This document shows, in pieces, positions 5,720 through 10,956 of a stretch of 10,956 bases of DNA. Each line of letters opens with the position of its first letter. Position 1 is the stretch's first letter. Source of the stretch: Microcaldota archaeon (GTDB lineage: Archaea > Micrarchaeota > Micrarchaeia > Micrarchaeales > CABMGC01). The stretch spans positions 1 to 10,956 of the forward strand of contig DAHVAU010000025.1 of assembly GCA_027314465.1 (NCBI GenBank), read 5' to 3'. The notes under the pieces are model-generated. The model was not told the origin of the DNA. It searched no databases and was given only the letters and a program-made list of their open reading frames with translations. Both the position numbers and the translations under genes were made by a program.

Positions 5720-6289
5720 CTATTTCTTTACCTCCTTGTATACATCTTTCAAGTCATCGCTTATTATACTTAGTGCTCTGTGGACTATCTCCACCGGTGG
5801 CATCTGCCCGAAACTTTCAATGTAAAACTCGAACGTGGTGTCGTCAATTGCCTTGTACGAAACCAGGCCCGGCTGGAACTTTGAGCTCTTCATTGCATTG
5901 CTGAATACGGCTTTGCAGTCCACCTTCAGTTTCTGCCCCTCGGCAAGCTTTATTATTGGTATATTGTCGTTTGCCACGGCCACGTCCTTGGACGTGCTTG
6001 CAAGCTCTTTGGACAATACTGTAACAGGGCCGTCTGCCGTAAGAGAGAATACCACCTCGTCCTTCTCGTCGTAGCCCTTGGGCGTCTTTATTGGGACAAG
6101 GCCTATTCTGTGCGCTATGTACTCATCGAACATCGCACTTGAATTTTCATAGAACGTGACCTGGTCTATTGCAAGGCTACCTACGCCGTTTATCATCGCC
6201 CTCCTGAACGCGTTTGCGAACGAGAAATTAGTATCCTCTAACCTGAACTTCAGTGATTTCTCATCGCTGCTTAGAACCGATAATTTCAT
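5720..6289 (-). CDS. rpoD: DNA-directed RNA polymerase subunit D (short form without Fe-S domain)
   Basis: A 189-residue homologue of bacterial alpha and eukaryotic RPB3. It carries the alpha-like motif FSFANAFRRAMINGVGSLAIDQV, then EYIAHRIGLVPIKTP, and a C-terminal dimerisation part ending DDLKDVYKEVKK. RpoD pairs with RpoL to nucleate polymerase assembly. Many archaeal RpoD proteins are about 260 residues because of an inserted ferredoxin-like domain with Cys motifs. Here that domain is absent: the sequence passes directly from the platform domain to the C-terminal part with a single Cys (VDCKAVF). The start ATG at 6289 gives the usual MKLSVL-type N-terminus; an open extension upstream has no family support. 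The promoter is the shared TATA element at 6344. Confidence 0.95.
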   Translation of the reverse strand: MKLSVLSSDEKSLKFRLEDTNFSFANAFRRAMINGVGSLAIDQVTFYENSSAMFDEYIAHRIGLVPIKTPKGYDEKDEVVFSLTADGPVTVLSKELASTSKDVAVANDNIPIIKLAEGQKLKVDCKAVFSNAMKSSKFQPGLVSYKAIDDTTFEFYIESFGQMPPVEIVHRALSIISDDLKDVYKEVKK

Positions 6290-6343
6290 TGATAAGCGCC
6301 TGCCTAAAACTAGCTTATTGTAAACTTGTTTTAGACGGCAATA

Positions 6344-6351
6344 TTTATAAA
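6344..6351. promoter_or_regulatory. Palindromic TATA box serving divergent genes
   Basis: TTTATAAA is a perfect palindrome in the gap between rpoD (minus, ATG at 6289) and the orphan gene (plus, ATG at 6384). In the plus direction a start site 25-30 nt downstream would fall at about 6373-6378, giving a nearly leaderless mRNA. In the minus direction it would fall at about 6320, giving a leader of about 30 nt. One TBP site may therefore serve both genes; BRE sequences on each side would set the balance. Confidence 0.6.
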
Positions 6352-6383
6352 CTTTGGCAAAATAGTGGCACAGCAGCACAGAC

Positions 6384-7049
6384 ATGCCTGCCGCGACCTG
6401 GCGAGCCTTGGCGGAGGCCGAGCAATTATATTACTTTCATGCCAATTTTATACTGCGTGGTAGGTTGGATCTGTGGAATTCGTATCTGAAATATTCAGCG
6501 TTGTCGCATTCGCAGGCGCAGCTGTGCGTTAATACAGGCGCAAGGCAGCATGCATCCATAGCGCAGATATCCGACAGGGGGGTGGAGCTCGGCCTGAACA
6601 GGGCCATGCACATGGCGTACTCCGATGCGCACCGGTACATATTAGCAAAGGATCTGTCCTATGATCTGATGGCCACGATATATGATGTTAATACGCGCTC
6701 AATACTTGCAATGCGCATGAGCAGGGATCTGAGTGCGCCAGTGATCACAAAGATGGTAAAGGCCCTGGCCAGGATGAAAAGCGGCAACCTGGAGATGAGG
6801 GTGATAGGCCTGCAGAATGGCCGCTCGGCGTACAGCCTAAGCATCGAGGTCATGCATAAGGAGTCCGGGGCCAAGCTCATGGAAGCTGACCTGTTCGGAA
6901 ACGAGACAAGGCATATAGCAATAGACACAAAAACCGGGGTTACCTACAATCTGCTCATGCTAAATAGGATATACAGACCGGGCGAACTTGTGTGCAGCGT
7001 GAAGCCGGAGGATTTTGCTAGGAGCGTGTCAGAGCTTGTGTTCGAATAG
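6384..7049 (+). CDS. Unrecognised 221-aa protein, divergent from rpoD
   Basis: I do not recognise the family. The product is soluble-looking, with no signal peptide or membrane helix. The N-terminal half appears helical (TWRALAEAEQLYYF, then ISDRGVELGLNRAMHMAYSDAHRY). The C-terminal half looks alpha/beta, with strands such as LEMRVIGLQNGRSAYSLSIEV and HIAIDTKTGVTYNLL. It ends with VKPEDFARSVSELVFE. The ATG at 6384 fits a near-leaderless transcript from the TATA box at 6344. Codon use matches the neighbours. The last 21 nt overlap the 3' end of the minus-strand thpR gene. No function is proposed. Confidence 0.75.
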   Translation: MPAATWRALAEAEQLYYFHANFILRGRLDLWNSYLKYSALSHSQAQLCVNTGARQHASIAQISDRGVELGLNRAMHMAYSDAHRYILAKDLSYDLMATIYDVNTRSILAMRMSRDLSAPVITKMVKALARMKSGNLEMRVIGLQNGRSAYSLSIEVMHKESGAKLMEADLFGNETRHIAIDTKTGVTYNLLMLNRIYRPGELVCSVKPEDFARSVSELVFE

Positions 7050-7565
7050 TGTCTCGTAAGTTGGTCCTGCTGAAGTCAGCGTGCTCTTCATCACAAGCAC
7101 AGAGCATACCGTAAACCTGCCGAATTCCGTCAACGAATGCGCAGCCACAAAGCCGTTTATGGCAGACGACGGGCTTGTGCGCAGTGTGCGGGCAATTGTA
7201 ACGTGCGGCACGTAGTCGCGCCCCTCTTCGCCCACTATGCCGGCATTGCCGAGCCTCTTGGATATGAACCTGTATAGCTGCGCAGTTCTGCCACCATCGC
7301 TCACCTTGGCAAATACCACCTTGGGCGTTCTTCCACCAAAAGCAGATACGCCGCATACGTCTGCTTCGTAGCGCTCCTGATGCACTGCGCCAAGTGAGCC
7401 TATTATCGACTCTGTCTCAGATGCCCTGCGCTCGCCGAAGAAATGCAGGGTGATGTGAAGATTGTCCTTGGCCACTGCGGCTACTGGCCCGGGCAGGGCC
7501 CTTGCCAGCGCAGCTATCCTGCCGCGTATTTCATCCGGCAGACTTATGGCGGTGAATACACGCAT
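7029..7565 (-). CDS. thpR: RNA 2',3'-cyclic phosphodiesterase (2H family, LigT/ThpR)
   Basis: A 178-residue 2H phosphoesterase. Both catalytic H-x-T-x motifs are present, HITL at residues 37-40 and HVTI at 121-124, in the usual spacing of the LigT fold. The start MRVFTAISLPDEIR is typical of the family. These enzymes hydrolyse 2',3'-cyclic phosphates on RNA ends to 2'-phosphates, and in vitro some ligate tRNA halves through 2'-5' bonds, so a link to tRNA splicing products is conceivable. The gene is tail-to-tail with the orphan at 6384-7049 (21-nt overlap) and head-to-head with the tRNA-binding protein gene. A TATA-like ATTAAAAT on the minus strand just upstream suggests a leaderless mRNA. 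Confidence 0.93.
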   Translation of the reverse strand: MRVFTAISLPDEIRGRIAALARALPGPVAAVAKDNLHITLHFFGERRASETESIIGSLGAVHQERYEADVCGVSAFGGRTPKVVFAKVSDGGRTAQLYRFISKRLGNAGIVGEEGRDYVPHVTIARTLRTSPSSAINGFVAAHSLTEFGRFTVCSVLVMKSTLTSAGPTYETLFEHKL

Positions 7566-7570
7566 GAGGT

Positions 7571-7576
7571 TATATA
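7571..7576 (+). promoter_or_regulatory. TATA box for the tRNA-binding protein operon
   Basis: TATATA (context GGTTATATAG) is centred about 33 nt before the ATG at 7607 and would start transcription near 7598-7600, giving a leader of about 8 nt. This favours the ATG at 7607 over the in-frame ATG at 7592, which would lie upstream of the transcript. Confidence 0.5.
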
Positions 7577-7606
7577 GTTTTACTCATTTTAATGTATGTT
7601 GCTTTC

Positions 7607-7939
7607 ATGGTCGACATAGGCTCATTTCTCGCTCTTGATCTTAGGGTGGGCAGGATAGTGGAAGTGGAAGACCACCCCACTGCCCGTAAGCCCATGTACA
7701 AGCTTGTCGTCGATCTTGGTCCTGAGATTGGGAAACGCCAGATAGTCGCAGGGATAAGGGGGGCGTACACAAAAGAGGAGCTCTTAGGAAAGTCCGTGGT
7801 ATGCATAGCTAACCTTGACCCTAAAGCAATAGCAGGTATAGAATCGCAGGGAATGCTGCTTGCGGCAGGGGAAGCCGATACGTTGATATCGTTATTGACA
7901 ACAGACAGGGATATGGAGGCTGGCAGCAAGGTGCACTAG
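7607..7939 (+). CDS. Small tRNA-binding-domain protein (CsaA / MetRS beta-subunit type)
   Basis: A 110-residue OB-fold protein of the EMAP/Trbp111/CsaA tRNA-binding family. Family marks are DLRVGRIVEVEDHP at the first strand, KLVVDLG, RQIVAGI, VVCIANLDP and the C-terminal SQGMLLAA signature. The domain occurs alone (CsaA, Trbp111) or as the beta part of archaeal methionyl-tRNA synthetase, where it improves tRNA binding. Which of these applies cannot be told from the sequence. The start at 7607 (MVDIGSFL) is preferred from the promoter position; ATG 7592 would add five residues. It is 8 nt upstream of the UPF0200 kinase, so the two are probably one transcript. Confidence 0.88.
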   Translation: MVDIGSFLALDLRVGRIVEVEDHPTARKPMYKLVVDLGPEIGKRQIVAGIRGAYTKEELLGKSVVCIANLDPKAIAGIESQGMLLAAGEADTLISLLTTDRDMEAGSKVH

Positions 7940-7947
7940 GTGGCGGC

Positions 7948-8496
7948 ATGAAGATATGCATAACTGGTATGCCGGGGGCAGGTAAGAGCGAGGTGGCCAC
8001 GATCCTTAGGCGCAGGGGATTCCGCATATACGAGATGAGGGAGGTTGTGGATGAGATGATGCGCAATGAAGGCATAGAGATCACTATAGAGAACCGGGAG
8101 AAGTTCACGCCGCGCATACGCAAAGAGAGGGGCAATGAGATAGTGGCAGTGGAGCTCGAGAAGCGGGTTGTGCGCCATAACTACAAGGACATCGTAATAT
8201 CTGGGCTTAGGAGCATGTATGAATTCAGATACCTCAAGAAATACATGAAGGGGCTGATAATAATAGCGGTTATAGCTCCCAGCAGCATGCGTTTCGAGAG
8301 GCTGAAGCATAGGAACAAGGAACGGGTAATGAGCTACAGGACATTTGAAGAGAGGGAGAGGACCAACAAGGGCTTTGGGATGGAAGAGGCCATAAAGCAT
8401 GCTGATTTCCTTATCTACAATGAGGGCACCAAGGCCGAGCTGAAACGCAGTGTCGATGAGATAGTGTCGCGCCTGGAGCAAAAGAACGTCGACTAG
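7948..8496 (+). CDS. UPF0200-type P-loop kinase (dephospho-CoA kinase/NMP kinase-like)
   Basis: A 182-residue P-loop NTPase. The Walker A motif GMPGAGKS is at residues 7-14, directly after the first strand MKICIT. The pattern GMPGAGKSEV...REVVDEMM and the segment DIVISGLRSMYEF match the archaeal UPF0200 family as I remember it, which is annotated as dephospho-CoA kinase-like or adenylate-kinase-like. The substrate of that family is not certain. A later Arg-rich stretch (RFERLKHRNKERVMSYRTFEERE) looks like the lid region of NMP-type kinases. An AGGTGG Shine-Dalgarno site sits 5 nt before the ATG. It follows the tRNA-binding protein gene by 8 nt and precedes a second P-loop kinase. Confidence 0.87.
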   Translation: MKICITGMPGAGKSEVATILRRRGFRIYEMREVVDEMMRNEGIEITIENREKFTPRIRKERGNEIVAVELEKRVVRHNYKDIVISGLRSMYEFRYLKKYMKGLIIIAVIAPSSMRFERLKHRNKERVMSYRTFEERERTNKGFGMEEAIKHADFLIYNEGTKAELKRSVDEIVSRLEQKNVD

Positions 8497-8557
8497 CCCA
8501 GACTGCGAAAGGGTTAAATTGCTGGGCTGCGCAAAGAACATACCCATAATTGATAAC

Positions 8558-9307
8558 ATGGCAGAGCAAGCACAGCAGCAAGGCAGTAGCGTTGACGTAT
8601 CGAATATTCCCTCATTTGTGTTCATAGGATTCGCAGGGTCAGGGAAGAGCACATATTCCGACTACCTCAAGTTCAGGATGGAGGAGGCTTTTGGCATAAA
8701 GGTGTACAGGCCCTCGTTCTCGCAGAAAATAGAGGAGATCGCAAGGGACCTGTTCGGCATGACGCAGTACAACAGGTCGCTATTGCAGGACATAGGCAAC
8801 AAGCTCAGGGAGCTCGACCCTGCAGTATGGGCCAAGCACATAATCAGGGATCTGAAGGCTAACAATAAGCTTCCTGTAGTATGCGACGGGCTGAGGAAGC
8901 CTGAGGAGCTGGAGGCGTTCAGGCAGGCGCTTGGCAGCTTCGTTGTCATAAGGCTTGAGGCTGACGAGAAAAAGCTACTGGAGCATTACAAAGCAAAGTA
9001 TGGAAGGTATCCCACAACAGAGCAGATGACAAACCCTGCCGAGACGGCCATAGCCAGCCTGCATGCAGACATGACGCTATTCAACAACTACGACAAGCTC
9101 GATCTGGACCGCCAGATTGGGGCCATAATAGAGGCAATAAGGACCAGCACCATGCAGCAGCTAATAGACCGCTGCAAGGCAGGCATGGTTTACAGGCAGC
9201 CGTGGGGGGAAGAGATCATAAAACACAGCAAGTTCTCCAATCCCGTGGACGCCAACAACTGGAGGCACATGGAAGAGATAATATCAGAGACAACGGAAAA
9301 CAAGTAA
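8558..9307 (+). CDS. Deoxynucleoside monophosphate kinase-like P-loop protein
   Basis: A 249-residue protein with a complete Walker A motif GFAGSGKST at residues 24-32 after a Gln/Ser-rich N-terminal tail. The central part, with DIGNKLRELDPAVWAKHI and PVVCDGLRKPEELEAF, resembles phage-type dNMP kinases and adenylate-kinase-like enzymes that phosphorylate dNMPs. The C-terminal 70 residues are helical and unassigned; a Trp/His-containing end (PWGEEIIKHSKF, NNWRHMEEI) is unusual. The ATG at 8558 was chosen because TTGATAAC lies immediately upstream; an open frame extends 13 codons further to a TTG at 8519. It lies 61 nt after the UPF0200 gene, which would allow a separate promoter (TTAAAT at 8514). 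Substrate assignment is tentative. Confidence 0.78.
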   Translation: MAEQAQQQGSSVDVSNIPSFVFIGFAGSGKSTYSDYLKFRMEEAFGIKVYRPSFSQKIEEIARDLFGMTQYNRSLLQDIGNKLRELDPAVWAKHIIRDLKANNKLPVVCDGLRKPEELEAFRQALGSFVVIRLEADEKKLLEHYKAKYGRYPTTEQMTNPAETAIASLHADMTLFNNYDKLDLDRQIGAIIEAIRTSTMQQLIDRCKAGMVYRQPWGEEIIKHSKFSNPVDANNWRHMEEIISETTENK

Positions 9308-9326
9308 AATTTGGGTAAGTATCATG

Positions 9327-9368
9327 GATGCGGGTTGCCCCGCAGCCCCACCCTCCCAACGGCGCATC
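9327..9368. terminator. Hairpin between convergent genes, possible shared 3' structure
   Basis: In the 74-nt gap between the dNMP-kinase-like gene (plus) and the winged-helix gene (minus), GATGCG at 9327-9332 pairs with CGCATC at 9363-9368, and GTTG at 9334-9337 pairs with CAAC at 9357-9360. A competing hairpin is GCGGG/CCCGC at 9330-9343. No long U-tract follows, so a terminator role is only a guess from the convergent position. Confidence 0.3.
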
Positions 9369-9381
9369 GCCTTCTTATGTA

Positions 9382-9714
9382 CTAAGTGCTTATGCTAGGT
9401 ACCTGCGCGATATGGTACTTCCTGTTCTGCACGCCCATTATCCTGCCCCTTATCATCTTTGTGCCCCGCTGCGTGAGGCCCAGCGGCCTGGGCTCCTCGC
9501 CCTTCTCGGTGAAGTCCACGATCCCCTCCCTCTTTAGCTTCTTAAGCGTGTACCATATGCCGCTCTGCGATGCAGTGTACTTGCTGGACATGTAGTCTAC
9601 GAAGTCTGTTGCGGTAGGTATAAGATTAAGGCCGATCTCGTGCAGCAGAGTTAGCTCCTTTTCAGTGACCCTGAGACTGGTCGCATTTTCAATACTAACT
9701 ATTTGTATAGGCAT
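9382..9714 (-). CDS. Winged helix-turn-helix DNA-binding protein
   Basis: A 110-residue protein with a winged-helix layout. Helices cover about residues 17-30 and 35-45, the likely recognition helix is within residues 48-62 (ASQSGIWYTLKKLKREG), and a wing follows at about 64-83 (IVDFTEKGEEPRPLGLTQRG). The pattern resembles archaeal PadR/MarR-like or phage-type small regulators; a precise family cannot be given. No ligand domain is visible. A strong GGTGGT Shine-Dalgarno site lies 6 nt before the ATG at 9714. It converges with the dNMP-kinase-like gene and diverges from the prepilin peptidase gene, which it could regulate. Confidence 0.8.
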   Translation of the reverse strand: MPIQIVSIENATSLRVTEKELTLLHEIGLNLIPTATDFVDYMSSKYTASQSGIWYTLKKLKREGIVDFTEKGEEPRPLGLTQRGTKMIRGRIMGVQNRKYHIAQVPSIST

Positions 9715-9791
9715 AAGAGCACCACCAAGAAAGAGAGATTTGATTTATGCCCTTATGCGGCGAATGGGTGCTTGCACATTGAATTGGTTCC

Positions 9792-9797
9792 GTATAT
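9792..9797. promoter_or_regulatory. TATA-like element in the gap before the prepilin peptidase
   Basis: GTATAT within CGTATATAGC can be read on either strand. In the plus direction it would start transcription at about 9819-9823, exactly where a 10-bp hairpin begins. In the minus direction it could give the winged-helix mRNA a leader of about 50 nt that includes its Shine-Dalgarno site. Confidence 0.35.
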
Positions 9798-9818
9798 AGC
9801 CCCATTCACTGCTGACGC

Positions 9819-9851
9819 TACTACCATGGATGGCTTCAATGCCATGTAGTA
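9819..9851 (+). ncRNA. Candidate structured RNA (strong hairpin, untested)
   Basis: TACTAC-C-ATGG at 9819-9829 pairs with CCATGTAGTA at 9842-9851 to give ten base pairs with a single bulged C and a 12-nt loop. A weaker hairpin (TTGCG/TGCAA) follows at 9864-9878. No reading frame of note covers the area. A TATA-like element lies about 26 nt upstream. It may instead be an operator or a leader element of the peptidase gene. Confidence 0.25.
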
Positions 9852-9911
9852 CCAGGTAGACCATTGCGTCATATGCAACACTGTATCTCTGTTCTAAATC
9901 CGCAGGGCAGC

Positions 9912-9919
9912 TATTTAAA
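9912..9919 (+). promoter_or_regulatory. TATA box for the prepilin peptidase
   Basis: TATTTAAA is centred about 32 nt before the ATG at 9948, so transcription would begin at about 9942 with a leader of a few nucleotides. This excludes the in-frame ATG codons at 9864 and 9933 as main starts. Confidence 0.55.
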
Positions 9920-9947
9920 CCTTTTCTACAAGATGTCTCTGTTATTC

Positions 9948-10808
9948 ATGATAACATACGGCGACGCAGAGATAGCAGTACTGCTCATAATAACGGCCGT
10001 CTACGCAATGTTCGACGTATTCAATAGGCGCAATGTGCCGAACGTATTTGCATACGCCACAATCGTGATAGGGGTTGCAATGGCGCTGCTGTCAAGGTCC
10101 GATTACCTGCTCACGTTCGGCATTGCAGTTGCAATAGCAGCCATCGGATATGTGATCTACCGCTCCGGAATGCTGGGCGGAGGAGACATATTCGAGCTCG
10201 TATTCATCTCGCTGATTCTGCCAGTATGGCAGCTGCCAGCGGCAATAGGAGTATACCAGTTCTTCATCCCGTTCGCTGTCTCAGTGGTAATAGCTGCAGG
10301 GTATGCTGCTCTTCTGTTCATACCTGTATACTACCTTGGCCTAAAGCGAAGGGCGAAGAGGGCTGCTGGGCCGAAGGCAGACCTCAAACCAGGGCATGGG
10401 ATTGCCATACTTGCATGCTACGCATTGTTCCTAGTCATATTATATGCCACTGTAGGCCCCAGGCCGCTGGGCACTGCCCTGATAATAGTGCTTGCCATCG
10501 CATCCGCCGTGACAGCCGCATACGAGACAAGGGTGTACCTTAGCATGGTCTCGTACATATACCCGCGTCAGCTTGATGAAGGAGATATGATCGCAGTGGG
10601 CCTCATGCCAAAGAAGGACATAGCAGCACTAAGAAAGAAGACCAGGTTTGGGAGGCTGGCTACTGCAAGACTCATAAAGGACCTGAAGGGCACCAGAATA
10701 AGAATACCCGTGTACAGGGACTCTGTGCCGTTCTCTGCATTCATATTCATTGGAGTAGTGTTCTCGCTGCTGTTCGGCAATATGGTATTGCTTATAATAG
10801 GGGCATGA
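9948..10808 (+). CDS. GxGD aspartyl prepilin peptidase (A24 family, FlaK/PibD-like)
   Basis: A 286-residue polytopic membrane protein. Both catalytic aspartates of type IV prepilin/preflagellin peptidases are visible. D23 is near the end of the first membrane helix, followed by the typical RRNVPN (D-x-x-x-R-x-x-P-N). D80 is in the GGGD motif at residues 77-80. At least six hydrophobic segments follow, at about residues 8-24, 33-48, 54-71, 82-99, 103-125 and later, plus a soluble basic part (KKDIAALRKKTRFGRLATARLIKDLKG) before a final membrane helix. These enzymes cut class III signal peptides before the hydrophobic helix. The start was chosen from the TATA box position. A likely substrate, the surface protein at 1-2886, lies in the same window. 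Confidence 0.9.
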   Translation: MITYGDAEIAVLLIITAVYAMFDVFNRRNVPNVFAYATIVIGVAMALLSRSDYLLTFGIAVAIAAIGYVIYRSGMLGGGDIFELVFISLILPVWQLPAAIGVYQFFIPFAVSVVIAAGYAALLFIPVYYLGLKRRAKRAAGPKADLKPGHGIAILACYALFLVILYATVGPRPLGTALIIVLAIASAVTAAYETRVYLSMVSYIYPRQLDEGDMIAVGLMPKKDIAALRKKTRFGRLATARLIKDLKGTRIRIPVYRDSVPFSAFIFIGVVFSLLFGNMVLLIIGA

Positions 10809-10891
10809 GTGCGATGTTGCCAGACCGGCAGCCAGTACCTATTCACGTTTATTGGCTTCCACAAAAGAATGCGCTACACATAAGAACCTGT

Positions 10892-10898
10892 TTTTATA
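10892..10898 (+). promoter_or_regulatory. Possible TATA box for a gene beyond the right edge
   Basis: TTTTATA in the 148-nt tail after the prepilin peptidase stop would start transcription at about 10920. An ATG at 10950 is open to the window end, only two complete codons. No other gene is visible in 10809-10956. Confidence 0.3.
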
Positions 10899-10956
10899 AC
10901 TCAGTTATATCACGTCCTGCGGCTGTTGGTATAGTAAATACAACATGGCATGATTG

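Noticed and set aside
7936..8652. Minus-strand 238-aa open frame
   Set aside because: Long only because it is antisense to the UPF0200 kinase gene, which has a clear Walker A motif and Shine-Dalgarno site.
10568..10864. Minus-strand 98-aa frame at the right end
   Set aside because: Antisense to the C-terminal part of the prepilin peptidase, without its own promoter or Shine-Dalgarno site.
1..10956. CRISPR array, insertion sequence or integrated element
   Set aside because: No regularly spaced repeats, no transposase or integrase frame, and no terminal inverted repeats; the only direct repeats are coding repeats in the surface protein.

Overview
The window looks like archaeal DNA, probably from a DPANN archaeon of the Micrarchaeota/ARMAN type. 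Direct support: archaeal-type ribosomal proteins (S2, L13, L18e, S9), RNA polymerase subunits D and N in the classical archaeal gene order, TATA boxes about 25-30 nt before several genes, GGTGAT-like Shine-Dalgarno sites, no encoded CCA on the tRNAs, and a tRNA interrupted by a bulge-helix-bulge intron. The Micrarchaeota assignment is inference, from the compact layout, the odd-position tRNA intron and the style of the surface protein.

Left part, minus strand (read from 6289 down to 1): rpoD - tRNA-Leu(GAG) - rpl18e - rpl13 - rps9 - an unrecognised 139-aa gene - rpoN - tRNA-Pro(AGG, with intron) - rps2 - a giant secreted or surface protein that runs off the left edge. The giant reading frame fills positions 1-2886 without a stop. 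It begins with a pilin-like (class III) signal, then a Ser/Thr-rich linker and repeated adhesin-like modules. Each tRNA lies 14-15 nt before a ribosomal-protein start codon, so tRNA 3' maturation would create a short-leader mRNA.

Middle and right part: a divergent promoter at about 6344 separates rpoD from a plus-strand orphan gene (6384-7049), whose tail overlaps the minus-strand RNA 2',3'-cyclic phosphodiesterase gene (thpR). From 7607 to 9307 three plus-strand genes follow: a small CsaA/MetRS-type tRNA-binding protein, a UPF0200 P-loop kinase and a dNMP-kinase-like P-loop protein. A convergent winged-helix regulator (9382-9714, minus) comes next, and then a plus-strand GxGD prepilin peptidase (9948-10808). 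The peptidase is of the type that would process the class III signal of the surface protein at the other end of the window.

Most of the window is ordinary information-processing DNA. The notable parts are the tRNA-Pro with a textbook bulge-helix-bulge intron inside its T-loop and an A34 anticodon, the tRNA punctuation of the ribosomal operon, the orphan gene coupled to rpoN, the giant surface protein starting directly after the rps2 stop, and a promoter-linked hairpin that may be a small RNA.
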